Shown piece by piece: positions 5,700 to 11,916 of a stretch of 22,148 bases of DNA. The notes below the pieces were generated by a model that was not told where the DNA came from, ran no database searches, and saw only the letters and a program-made list of their open reading frames with translations. The position numbers and the translations under genes are program-made. Positions within the stretch are counted from its first letter, which is position 1. The number at the start of each line of letters is the position of its first letter. Source of the DNA: a virus; IMG/VR virus record IMGVR_UViG_3300045996_000483, positions 1-22,148 of that record; one strand, 5' to 3'.

Positions 5700-6190
5700 T
5701 GAGTCAGAGAATCGTTATCGAATGCGACGAGTGCTTAGCGCTCGGCGAGGCGTCACGGGATGCGGTAACGGTCGAGGTTCGCGCTATGGGCGTCGAGGTC
5801 GAGGTCGACCTCTGCGACGTGCACGCGAAACCGCTCGCCGAAATGCTCGATAGGTTCGTCGAGCTCGGGCGTCGGCCCAACGAGGCGGGTCTATTGCGGG
5901 CGGCGTGTCCGCGTTGCGGGCGCAAGTTTGCCTCGCCGCAAGCGCTCGGGCGTCACGCGAAGGAGACGCACGGCGAGAGTGTGAACCAAATGCGCGGCAA
6001 GGCGGCGCCCGCCAATCCGGCGCCTGCGACGGGCGACGAGTACGCCTGCCCTGATTGCGGTCGAGGTTTCGCCACGCGGCAGGCTATCGCGGTCCACAGG
6101 CGCCGGGCGCACGGCGTACAGGGCGAATCTAAGGCGTCGGCGGCGCGGCGTCGGGCGCAAGGCGAGGACGGGGCGCCCTCGGGTGAATAA
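5699..6190 (+). CDS. Lsr2-like protein with two C2H2 zinc fingers
   Basis: 163 residues from ATG at 5699 (a GTG at 5696 is also possible). The first 60 residues (IVIECDECLALG ... GVEVEVDLCDVHAKPL) resemble the N-terminal domain of phage Lsr2-like proteins, with C9, C12, C39 and H42 able to hold a metal. Two C2H2 fingers follow: C70/C73/H86/H91 (CPRCGRKFASPQALGRHAKE) and C117/C120/H133/H138 (CPDCGRGFATRQAIAVHRRR). The tail is Ala/Arg-rich. DNA binding is very likely. Lsr2 is the AT-rich-DNA silencer of actinobacteria; fusion of a similar domain to tandem C2H2 fingers suggests a regulator or a mimic of host chromatin protein. Its end overlaps a convergent minus-strand ORF. Confidence 0.85.
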   Translation: MSQRIVIECDECLALGEASRDAVTVEVRAMGVEVEVDLCDVHAKPLAEMLDRFVELGRRPNEAGLLRAACPRCGRKFASPQALGRHAKETHGESVNQMRGKAAPANPAPATGDEYACPDCGRGFATRQAIAVHRRRAHGVQGESKASAARRRAQGEDGAPSGE

Positions 6191-6287
6191 CGCCCCGTAC
6201 AGCGTCGACGAGCTCGGGACTAGCGTCCGGCACGTCGGCGAGCACACGCGCGCTGTAGGCGGCGATTTCGTCGTCGAGCGTTTCCAT
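6129..6287 (-). CDS. Possible small phage protein (52 aa), convergent with the zinc-finger gene
   Basis: ATG at 6287 (or 6323) opens a frame with ETLDDEIAAYSARVLADVPD then ASPELVDAVRGVI, a pattern much like the short phage proteins with a LADAPPLTPEQ-type motif seen in many actinobacterial prophages. It overlaps the last 62 bp of the plus-strand zinc-finger gene, and its Pro/Arg-rich tail lies in that overlap. It is downstream of the integrase terminator, so it would need its own promoter. Reality is uncertain. Confidence 0.45.
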   Translation of the reverse strand: METLDDEIAAYSARVLADVPDASPELVDAVRGVIHPRAPRPRLAPDAAPPTP

Positions 6288-6338
6288 AGGGCGAGCGTGC
6301 GCCGCAATACCTACCGGGTGCAAACAGGGGCGCCACGC

Positions 6339-6406
6339 CCGAGCGGTATTTACTTCGCTCGGCGTGTCGGCAGAATGGCACCTAGCTAGACGCTTTGGGG
6401 AGCGTC
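6339..6406. other. Two inverted repeats downstream of the integrase (possible attP or terminator)
   Basis: CCGAGCG (6339-6345)/CGCTCGG (6356-6362) flanks the AT-rich loop GTATTTACTT, and GACGCT (6389-6394)/AGCGTC (6401-6406) flanks TTGGGG. Neither has a U-tract. This gene-poor segment beside the integrase is where an attP site could lie, since serine-integrase attP sites often adjoin int. The first repeat could instead stop the plus-strand operon. No core sequence can be proven without the host site. Confidence 0.3.
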
Positions 6407-6447
6407 GAGCAGCCTCGGGCCCATACGCTGTGGCCGGTAGGCACCAG

Positions 6448-6490
6448 AAAAAAACCCGGGCCCGTATCGCATAGCGGTACGGGCCCGGGT
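6448..6490 (-). terminator. Strong intrinsic terminator of the integrase operon
   Basis: ACCCGGGCCCGTA (6454-6466) pairs perfectly with TACGGGCCCGGGT (6478-6490), and the loop has a further CGC/GCG pairing. On the minus strand it is followed by seven T residues (the A-run 6448-6454). It lies 20 bp after the integrase stop. A 6-bp inverted repeat CGTGTC/GACACG (6491-6508) precedes it. Confidence 0.92.
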
Positions 6491-6509
6491 CGTGTCGGGA
6501 AGGACACGA

Positions 6510-8054
6510 CTACAGGTTAACGCGTACCTCGACCTCGACCTGTTCGGGTCGGAAGGGTCCGCGCCCGCCGCGCAACGCGACCCGCGTAAACAGCAGGTCG
6601 ACGAGGGCCCGGCGTCGCCCGAGCTCGGCGCCCTCCCATGCCGCCCGGGCGTGCTCGCGGCGCTCGTCGAGGCTCGCGGCGTCGTCGTCGAGTACGAAAC
6701 CGTCGAGCACGGCGAGCGGCTTAATCACCCGGTCGGCGTGCTCGCCGAGCTCGGCCTCTAGCTTGGCGCGGCGCTTGTCGAGCTTCGCGACGAGCGCTAG
6801 GTACCGCTCGCGGGTAATCGTCCCGTTCGCCCGATCTTCGTCGTGCTCGTCGAGCGTCACGTCGATTTGGCGCAACGCCTCCCGTACCGCCCGCGCGTCG
6901 TCCTCGACCGTGTCGTCGACGAGGGCGCCGGACATATCGACCATCGCGAGCCTGTCGATTACCAACCGCTCGACGACGCGGTCGACGAGCTCGACGGATC
7001 GGTGTACGTGCCGACCGGTCGCGCACGCGTACGCCCGCCCGCCGTAGGCGCCGCCCGCCTTTGTCTTAGTGCTCCCATGCAACGGGCGCCCGCGTAGGTC
7101 GGCGCCACACTCGGCACACGCGCCGAGCCCGGCGAGCAGATACACGCGGGCATTGTTCCCGCGATTGGTCCGGCGCTCGGGGTCGAGCAGCTTGCGGCGG
7201 ACGGCGTCGACGGTTTCCTCGTCGGTAAGCGCCTCCCATTGCCCGGGCCCGACTACCTCGCCCTTGTGCACGACGAGGCCCGCATATCGCTTGTTAAGCA
7301 GAATCAGCCGCACGGCGGGCGCGGTCCACTTGCCGCCCGCGATGGTCGGCACGTCGTTGGCGTCGAGCCACTTCGCGAGACTGTGCAACGTTTCGCCGCC
7401 GAGAAAACGCCCGACGAGGTCGCGGTAAATCTTCGCCTCGACCGGGTCGGCTTGCATATTGCGGGCCCGGTCGCCCTCGGCGTCGAGGTAGCCAAACCAC
7501 CGCTTACCGCCGTGCGGCAATCCGGCGTCGCGGCGAGCTTCCTTAAACCGGCGAATACGCTTACTCATCTTCTCGATTTCTAGGACGGCGACCGCGCCGA
7601 GAATGGTCGCGAGAAACACTGAGTCGGGGTCGTCGGGGTCGATTACCGTTCCCGAGCCCGATTGGACAATCACGGCGCCCGATTCGCGGCACGCCTTGAT
7701 TAGCGCGGCGCGGTCGGCGTCGTCGCGGATGATGCGGTCGAGCACCCACACCAGTACGTGAGTCACGCGCCCCGAACGGATTTCGTCGAGCAGGGCAAGC
7801 CACCGCTTACGCTCGCTCGTGCGGAACCTCGACGCCGAGCCCGTTTCGGTGAACCGCTCGCGGATGCCGCCGAGCTCGCGCGCGGCGTACTCGGCGTTGT
7901 CCTCGTGCTGCCTGTCGTTGCCTACCGTGATTTCGGGCGTGTACTCCTCGCGGCGGAACCGCGAAAGGCGGTCGTAAGAAACGGCGTACGCCTCGACGGC
8001 GGGCGCCGCCCGGCGCGAGGTACGCGCCGGGCGGGTGAGGGTCGGCGCGCTCAT
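6510..8054 (-). CDS. int: Large serine recombinase (phage integrase)
   Basis: 514 residues, a typical length for the family. The catalytic domain (about 20-170) has YDRLSRF with the nucleophile Ser31 and Arg29, then TETGSASRF, WVLDRIIRD and VFLATILGAVAVLEIEKMSK. The recombinase domain (about 180-290, GYLDAEGDRARNM to LILLNKRYAGL) follows, then a zinc ribbon (CAECGADL ... ACATGRH) and a coiled coil (about 390-450, LRQIDVTLDEHDEDRANGT, LVAKLDKRRAKLEAELGE). Such enzymes join attP and attB without host factors and need a directionality factor for excision. It is coupled to the gene before it (ATGA) and followed by a strong terminator, so the pair forms a separate transcription unit. Confidence 0.96.
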   Translation of the reverse strand: MSAPTLTRPARTSRRAAPAVEAYAVSYDRLSRFRREEYTPEITVGNDRQHEDNAEYAARELGGIRERFTETGSASRFRTSERKRWLALLDEIRSGRVTHVLVWVLDRIIRDDADRAALIKACRESGAVIVQSGSGTVIDPDDPDSVFLATILGAVAVLEIEKMSKRIRRFKEARRDAGLPHGGKRWFGYLDAEGDRARNMQADPVEAKIYRDLVGRFLGGETLHSLAKWLDANDVPTIAGGKWTAPAVRLILLNKRYAGLVVHKGEVVGPGQWEALTDEETVDAVRRKLLDPERRTNRGNNARVYLLAGLGACAECGADLRGRPLHGSTKTKAGGAYGGRAYACATGRHVHRSVELVDRVVERLVIDRLAMVDMSGALVDDTVEDDARAVREALRQIDVTLDEHDEDRANGTITRERYLALVAKLDKRRAKLEAELGEHADRVIKPLAVLDGFVLDDDAASLDERREHARAAWEGAELGRRRALVDLLFTRVALRGGRGPFRPEQVEVEVRVNL

Positions 8055-8524
8055 GCCGACGCCCGGCGACGACGCTCGGCCACGAGCTCGTCATACGCCG
8101 CCCATTGCGCGTCGATTGTCTGATTCGACTTGCCGCGCGTCACGGTTTGCACGAGCGACCATGCCGCGTCGATACGGGCGTCGAGCTCGGCGTCGGTCAC
8201 GACGGGCGACCCGTCGACGTGCACGAGCTCGGGTGAGTCGAGGCTAATCGCCGTGCACTCGACCGACGACGGGCAACCCGCGTGGTCGAGGTTCGGGTAG
8301 TGACCGCAATACGTCGACACGGCGGGCGCCTCGACGACAGGGCGGCGAGCCTTGCCGAAATGATGCAACGGGCCCGCGTGCGTACCGCCGTTGGAGAAGA
8401 AAATCTTGACGAGGTCGCGCGCCGACCCAAAGACGTGCACGCGCTCGACGGCGACCCATGCGCCGCCCGCGTATACCTCGTCACCCTCGACCGCGTCGAC
8501 GAGCTCGATAGTTTCGTACCTCAT
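8051..8524 (-). CDS. Unknown protein cotranscribed with the integrase
   Basis: 157 residues, with its stop overlapping the integrase start (ATGA). No family is recognised. The first 60 residues (VEGDEVYAGGAWVAVERVHV ... VKIFFSNGGTHAGPLHHFGK) look like a small beta barrel. A Cys/His cluster follows (YCGHYPNLDHAGCPSSVEC), and a helical C-terminus (ELDARIDAAWSLVQTVTRGK) ends basic. The coupling makes it a candidate integrase partner, such as a directionality factor or an integration-lysogeny regulator. That is inference from position alone. A promoter and inverted repeat lie just upstream. Confidence 0.8.
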   Translation of the reverse strand: MRYETIELVDAVEGDEVYAGGAWVAVERVHVFGSARDLVKIFFSNGGTHAGPLHHFGKARRPVVEAPAVSTYCGHYPNLDHAGCPSSVECTAISLDSPELVHVDGSPVVTDAELDARIDAAWSLVQTVTRGKSNQTIDAQWAAYDELVAERRRRASA

Positions 8525-8550
8525 GTTTTCGCCCTTCCCGGCTGTGTGTC

Positions 8551-8568
8551 CCGCTCGGTTTCGAGCGG
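8551..8568 (-). promoter_or_regulatory. Perfect hairpin in the leader of the integrase operon
   Basis: CCGCTCG (8551-8557)/CGAGCGG (8562-8568) with a 4-base loop GTTT lies between the promoter candidate and the start of the 157-residue gene. It has no T-run, so an operator or leader-RNA hairpin is more likely than a terminator. Confidence 0.4.
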
Positions 8569-8574
8569 AGCTCT

Positions 8575-8602
8575 AACCTAGCACACGGTCGCACATTGGC
8601 AA
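8575..8602 (-). promoter_or_regulatory. Promoter candidate for the integrase operon
   Basis: On the minus strand TTGCCA (8602-8597), a 16-bp spacer and TAGGTT (8580-8575) give a good match to a housekeeping promoter, with GC in front of the -10. It sits about 50 bp before the 157-residue gene and in the only sizeable gap between the lysis block and the integrase unit. Confidence 0.5.
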
Positions 8603-8637
8603 AACGTGGCCTCGTCCGCGTAGCGCGAATGTGCGAC
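8588..8637. promoter_or_regulatory. 10-bp inverted repeat overlapping the integrase promoter
   Basis: GTCGCACATT (8588-8597) and AATGTGCGAC (8628-8637) are perfect inverted copies 30 bp apart. The left copy covers the spacer and touches the -35 of the promoter. This is a typical operator layout for a dimeric regulator or a looped pair of sites; half-sites for the recombination machinery are another option. It could switch the integrase unit. Confidence 0.5.
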
Positions 8638-8651
8638 GGGTTGAGCGTGAC

Positions 8652-8798
8652 CTAGGCGCGGTCGCCTCGACGGCGCTCGGCCTCGACGCCTGCCGCAAGG
8701 GCGAGCCACGCGGCGCGCGTGTCCTCGTCGAGCTCGTTCCACGGGCCCAACAGGCGGGCGCCGTACCGAGTGAATATGTCGGGCGCGGGCTCGGTCAC
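8652..8798 (-). CDS. Small unknown protein (48 aa)
   Basis: GTG at 8798 overlaps the upstream stop (GTGA). The sequence (PDIFTRYGARLLGPWNELDE, then TRAAWLALAAGVEAERR) resembles short conserved actinophage proteins with two helices and a Trp-rich turn. No function is known. It is the last gene of the long late operon before the integrase control region. Confidence 0.6.
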   Translation of the reverse strand: MTEPAPDIFTRYGARLLGPWNELDEDTRAAWLALAAGVEAERRRGDRA

Positions 8799-8914
8799 GA
8801 GCGCGACCCTAGTAGGGCGACGAGCACGAGCACGAGCCCGACGGCGGCGAGCACGAGGCACAGGGCGGCGAGCATGTAGAGGCGCGTCGGCTCGCGGTAC
8901 GGCGCGGGCGTCAC
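8795..8914 (-). CDS. Tiny single-span membrane protein (39 aa)
   Basis: GTG at 8914 overlaps the upstream stop (GTGA). After a basic, Pro-rich start, residues 13-32 (YMLAALCLVLAAVGLVLVLV) form one clear membrane helix, ending in a short LLGSRS tail. Its place in the lysis block suggests a holin or accessory membrane protein, but one-span proteins have many jobs. Its reality is supported by overlaps at both ends. Confidence 0.6.
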   Translation of the reverse strand: MTPAPYREPTRLYMLAALCLVLAAVGLVLVLVALLGSRS

Positions 8915-9132
8915 ACGTTCACCCGTAGCGCCTCGACGGCGTCGAGCGGGGCGACGATCCTGTCGCCGTTGTGGGGCCCGCCTTGCACGGTCGCGGCGAC
9001 GTAGGCGCCTACGCCGTACGTCGTGGTCGGGCCGACCGTGAAGGATGCCGACGCGACCTCTACGTCGTGCACGTTCACCCATTCGCCGCCGAGCAACAGG
9101 GCGGCGATATCGGCGGCGTCTACGTCGATCAT
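8911..9132 (-). CDS. Small unknown protein (73 aa)
   Basis: ATG at 9132 overlaps the upstream stop (ATGA). The sequence alternates polar and hydrophobic residues (VNVHDVEVASASFTVGPTTT, then YVAATVQGGPHNGDRIV), which suggests an all-beta small domain. No cysteines and no membrane span are present. No family is recognised. It is linked by overlap to both neighbours. Confidence 0.65.
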   Translation of the reverse strand: MIDVDAADIAALLLGGEWVNVHDVEVASASFTVGPTTTYGVGAYVAATVQGGPHNGDRIVAPLDAVEALRVNV

Positions 9133-9302
9133 GCGGCGACCTCGACGACGGGCGCGTACGGGTTGAGGTTCTGCCATGTACGGGAAGCGAGCTCGGCGCG
9201 AATCGCGGCGGCGTCGTCGACGTGCCCGAGCTCGACACACCTAGCTAGGACGTGTTCTAGCTCGACGCGGGAGGTCGAGGCGAGCGGGAGGTCGAGCGCC
9301 AT
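9129..9302 (-). CDS. Small unknown protein (57 aa)
   Basis: ATG at 9302, ten bases after the stop of the 46-residue membrane protein. The peptide is mostly helical and acidic (STSRVELEHVLARCVELGHV, then DDAAAIRAELASRTW). No family is recognised. Its stop overlaps the next start (ATGA), which supports translation. Confidence 0.55.
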   Translation of the reverse strand: MALDLPLASTSRVELEHVLARCVELGHVDDAAAIRAELASRTWQNLNPYAPVVEVAA

Positions 9303-9311
9303 AGGGACACG

Positions 9312-9452
9312 TTACCGCTCGTCGCGGTCGCGTCGGTTGCGACGTTCCATGATGAGCGTTATCCCGTACCCGCGTACGACGGCGGCGAGCAGGACGAGCG
9401 CGAACGGCGCGACGACGAGCACGAGCACGAGCACGAGGGCGCGGTCGCTCAT
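9312..9452 (-). CDS. Small membrane protein with basic tail (46 aa), holin-like
   Basis: ATG at 9452 overlaps the stop of the EEP enzyme (ATGA). Residues 5-25 are strongly hydrophobic (ALVLVLVLVVAPFALVLLAA), and the last 12 residues are almost all Arg, Asn, Asp and Glu (ERRNRRDRDER). One membrane span with a charged cytoplasmic tail fits a small holin or antiholin. Lying in the lysis block supports this, but the assignment is inferred from form and place. Confidence 0.6.
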   Translation of the reverse strand: MSDRALVLVLVLVVAPFALVLLAAVVRGYGITLIMERRNRRDRDER

Positions 9453-10225
9453 CCTTGACGTGTCCACTTCCGTACGACGAGCTTATGGTCGCTCGCGGGC
9501 GTATCGAACGTTTTAGCGTCGCCCTCGGCTTTTACCTTTTGGCCCTTTATCCACCAGTCGTACGTCGATTCGCCGTGCGTATTGGGATAGGGCCCGCCCG
9601 CTAATACGAATTCGTTAGGCATCCAATCGTCGACGCGTTGCTTAAACCAATTGCATTCGCATTTCTGGTTCCAATCGGCGGCGATGATTGTCGACGCGCC
9701 CGCCCTATCCCATTTGTCGCGCAATCCCTGTAACCACGGCCCGAGCGCTTTCATGCTTTCGCGGAATTGGTCGCCGCGCGTACCGTCGCCCGCGTTATTC
9801 CACCAGACATTACAGCCATTGTTATCGGTTGTATTCGCGGGCAAATGCAGCGTCGCTATTAGCCAACGGTCGCCGTTGGATAGGCGGTGAAACAATCCGG
9901 CGAGCGCCACGGTATAGGGCGCCTTAGCGCCGCCCTCGCGGGTGTATCGCTTATCAGAGAGCTTTTTATGCGCCCTTTCCTCTAACGCCCATTGCGACGT
10001 ATCCCATGCAAATGCATTCTCGTCGGAACCGACCGGGTCGCCCTTTGGCGGTTGCCACGTATCCCAACCCAATTCGTCGAATTTCGCGCGCCCCGCTTTA
10101 GCGGCGTCGTCCTCGTGTACCTCGGTAAATGTGCATAGCGAGCATTTGTCGACGACGAGCTTTGCGGCTTTTCGGAATTGCTCGGGCGTATCGTCGAACC
10201 GCGAGGAATGGTGGCCGAGCATCAT
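9449..10225 (-). CDS. Endonuclease/exonuclease/phosphatase (EEP) family enzyme
   Basis: 258 residues. The EEP (DNase I-like) motifs are in order: TFTEVHE with the metal-binding Glu, LIATLHLP with the conserved His, STIIAADWNQK (the D-x-N motif), STYDWW with Asp, and PASDHKLVV (the SDH motif with the catalytic His). The family cleaves phosphodiesters or phosphate esters (DNase I, sphingomyelinase, inositol phosphatases), so the substrate cannot be fixed. It sits between two tiny membrane proteins in the lysis block, an odd place for a nuclease. There is no signal peptide. Its codons are noticeably less GC-rich than those of neighbouring genes, suggesting recent acquisition. Host DNA degradation is one option. 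Confidence 0.85.
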   Translation of the reverse strand: MMLGHHSSRFDDTPEQFRKAAKLVVDKCSLCTFTEVHEDDAAKAGRAKFDELGWDTWQPPKGDPVGSDENAFAWDTSQWALEERAHKKLSDKRYTREGGAKAPYTVALAGLFHRLSNGDRWLIATLHLPANTTDNNGCNVWWNNAGDGTRGDQFRESMKALGPWLQGLRDKWDRAGASTIIAADWNQKCECNWFKQRVDDWMPNEFVLAGGPYPNTHGESTYDWWIKGQKVKAEGDAKTFDTPASDHKLVVRKWTRQG

Positions 10226-10231
10226 AGGGAA

Positions 10232-10312
10232 TCACCTACGCATTAGTACCGCGACAATGGCGACGACGAGCAAAACCACGACGAGCACCCAAACCAATTC
10301 TTCGGTATTCAT
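10232..10312 (-). CDS. 26-residue membrane miniprotein, holin-like
   Basis: ATG at 10312 overlaps the endolysin stop (ATGA) and the frame ends 6 bp before the EEP start. Its final codons supply AGGTGA as the ribosome site for that gene. After MNTEE, residues 6-24 are one hydrophobic helix (LVWVLVVVLLVVAIVAVLM), ending in RR. The negative-outside, positive-inside layout would orient it with its C-terminus in the cytoplasm. The position right after the endolysin makes it a holin or pinholin candidate, though it is exceptionally short. Confidence 0.6.
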   Translation of the reverse strand: MNTEELVWVLVVVLLVVAIVAVLMRR

Positions 10313-10851
10313 TTCTGTAGCCTTTGCAGAATTTCGCGAAGCATTTGCCCCGCTGCCTTTTTGGTTTCCGACCCGTCCGGCTTATCGACGGGTAGTTTCT
10401 TTTCCCACATTTCCTCGCGGACGATATTCCTAATTCGCTTAAAGTCCTCGTCGTTCATTTCGTCCTCCCTTTCGAGCGGGAGGTCGACGCCGTTAATATC
10501 GCCGGTCCACCCTAAATACCGATATCCCCAATTGTTTTCGATCCACGCGATAACGTCCTCGGATACGACGCCCGAGCTCGGCATATCGGTACTGCGTATC
10601 TTTTGCGTGTCGGCGCCCGCGTTAATAATCGCGTGCCCGTAATTGCCGCCCTCGAAATACATTGGGGCGGCGAGCGGCGGCGTACGGTCGCCCGGGTGCC
10701 GCTCGACGGCGCCGTACCATGCGTCAATCGCCGAGCCGTACAGGCTCGCGACTTCCCACGCCGACCGCACGTATTTCTGGCAATACCCGGGCGGGTACGT
10801 CGTGACGGCGCGGGCGTTTGCTAGTGCTTCCTTCCCGCCCGACGCCGTCAT
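10309..10851 (-). CDS. Endolysin, Cys/His peptidoglycan hydrolase (CHAP/NlpC-like)
   Basis: 180 residues. The catalytic Cys is C24 (GYCQKYVRSAW) and the His is H73 (GNYGHAIIN), the arrangement of CHAP/NlpC-type amidases in actinophages. The segment GDRTPPLAAPMYFEGG leads into the His strand as in that family, and WGYRYLGWTGDINGVDL closes the domain near residue 125. The C-terminal 55 residues are a charged helical tail (FKRIRNIVREEMWEKKL ... MLREILQRLQK), possibly for wall binding or multimerisation. No signal peptide is present, so release would depend on a holin, and two or three candidates follow. It starts by ATGA overlap with the 62-residue gene. Confidence 0.85.
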   Translation of the reverse strand: MTASGGKEALANARAVTTYPPGYCQKYVRSAWEVASLYGSAIDAWYGAVERHPGDRTPPLAAPMYFEGGNYGHAIINAGADTQKIRSTDMPSSGVVSEDVIAWIENNWGYRYLGWTGDINGVDLPLEREDEMNDEDFKRIRNIVREEMWEKKLPVDKPDGSETKKAAGQMLREILQRLQK

Positions 10852-11036
10852 AGCGACTTCTTTAGGCGGACGAGGGCACGCCCGAGCGCGTCGATAGCTC
10901 GGCGCTTGTCCCGTGTCGACCGGTCGGGGTCGCGCACAATCGCCCGTAGGCGTTGCGCGGCGACGACGACGAGGTCGAGGTCGGGCGGGTCGGGCTCGTG
11001 CGGGCCCTTAGGCGGGTCGCTCGTCGCGTCGCTCAT
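10848..11036 (-). CDS. Small unknown protein (62 aa)
   Basis: ATG at 11036 lies inside the end of the preceding gene (29-bp overlap), and the stop overlaps the endolysin start (ATGA). The N-terminus is Pro/Asp-rich. The rest is a basic helix pair (LVVVAAQRLRAIVRDPDRST, then KRRAIDALGRALVRLKK). No family is recognised. Coupling to the endolysin suggests it belongs to the tail/lysis unit. Confidence 0.6.
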   Translation of the reverse strand: MSDATSDPPKGPHEPDPPDLDLVVVAAQRLRAIVRDPDRSTRDKRRAIDALGRALVRLKKSL

Positions 11037-11205
11037 CGTCGCCGCCCTCGGGTGCCTCGACGGGCGTTTCGTCGTCTGTAGCGCCCTCGTCGAGCTCGGC
11101 CTCTGTCGCGACGGGCGCCTCTGTCTCGGTCGTCGTGGTCGTCGTGACGCGGGGCGCCTCGTCCTCGCGGCGCTCGCGCTCGTCGTCGTGGTCGTGCTCG
11201 GTCAT
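11008..11205 (-). CDS. Small, highly acidic low-complexity protein (65 aa)
   Basis: ATG at 11205 has GGAAGGGAA in front as a ribosome site. The peptide is nearly all Glu, Asp, Arg and Thr, with a run of Thr (VTTTTTTETEAPVATEAE) between charged ends, so it is likely disordered. No function can be read. Its frame is favoured by the ribosome site and by directly following the stop of the 98-residue gene. Confidence 0.55.
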   Translation of the reverse strand: MTEHDHDDERERREDEAPRVTTTTTTETEAPVATEAELDEGATDDETPVEAPEGGDDERRDERPA

Positions 11206-11207
11206 GG

Positions 11208-11504
11208 TTAGTTCCCTTCCGTTGTGGCGGCGTCGACGAGCGTCGCGCCGTATGTGGGCCAAACAGCCTGTACGGCGGACACAAGGCCCGCGTCGTCGGT
11301 CGCGGGCGTCATGCCCGGTTCTGCCGCGACGAGCGGCACGAGCGGCGCCGCGTACATTTGCCCGGCGATAACGAGCTCGGCGAGCAATGCAAACTCGGGG
11401 CGCGCGTCGTTTACGAAAACCTTTGCCTGTTCCGTCGCGCACGCGTAAACGCGGTCACGAAAACCCGCATCGTTGGTTGTGGCGGCATCGTCGGCGTACG
11501 TCAT
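11208..11504 (-). CDS. Small phage protein of unknown function (98 aa)
   Basis: ATG at 11504 with GGAAAGG upstream. It is helical and Ala-rich (FRDRVYACATEQAKVFVNDA, AELVIAGQMYAAPLVPLVA). Short proteins of this type follow minor tail genes in several actinophages and may be virion or tail-associated. A membrane role is not supported because the hydrophobic stretch contains polar residues. No domain is recognised. Confidence 0.65.
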   Translation of the reverse strand: MTYADDAATTNDAGFRDRVYACATEQAKVFVNDARPEFALLAELVIAGQMYAAPLVPLVAAEPGMTPATDDAGLVSAVQAVWPTYGATLVDAATTEGN

Positions 11505-11519
11505 GGCGTGTGCCTTTCC

Positions 11520-11894
11520 CTAGGTTCCGTAGGCGACATAAGCAACCGTTACGGTCGTGTTTGGCAGCGTGCCGCCCGTCGTCGTGTAAACGCGCATAGC
11601 GGCGCCGGTTTTGTTCGACAGGGTCGGCTGATACTTGAGAATCAGGGGCCCTAGGCTCGCCGGGTTGCTCGCTTCCGTAACGACAATGGTCGTAAGCGTA
11701 TTGGGGAAGGGCGTCGCGAATGTGATTGTTCCGTCGCTACCGGCGTTTGTCGCCATGCCGACGACGCCCACGCGCACGAGCGGTACGACTACCTCGACCC
11801 GCTCGGCGAGCGCCTGTATCGCGTTATCGCCGTCGGCGACGCGGTCGGTACCGGTCGGGTACGGCAATTGGTACTTAGGCGTTGTGCCACCCAT
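11520..11894 (-). CDS. Short distal tail protein
   Basis: 124 residues. The N-terminus (TPKYQLPYPTGTDRVADGDN, AIQALAERVE) is the recurring opening motif of actinophage minor tail or fibre proteins. The rest is a beta-rich Thr/Val domain (TITFATPFPNTLTTIVVTEA ... VAYVAYGT) like the gpH-type receptor-end folds found in phage tails. It follows the large minor tail protein. Host recognition is likely, but the receptor is unknown. It is short for a receptor-binding protein. Confidence 0.75.
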   Translation of the reverse strand: MGGTTPKYQLPYPTGTDRVADGDNAIQALAERVEVVVPLVRVGVVGMATNAGSDGTITFATPFPNTLTTIVVTEASNPASLGPLILKYQPTLSNKTGAAMRVYTTTGGTLPNTTVTVAYVAYGT

Positions 11895-11916
11895 TACGTC
11901 GTCCTTTCCTTGATTG

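Noticed and set aside
6410-6446. tRNA-like end (GGTAGGCACCA)
   Set aside because: No T-arm GTTCGA-type sequence or cloverleaf pairing could be found upstream.
8551-8568. Intrinsic terminator at the end of the late operon
   Set aside because: The hairpin is perfect, but neither strand has a T-run after it, and it lies downstream of the promoter candidate.
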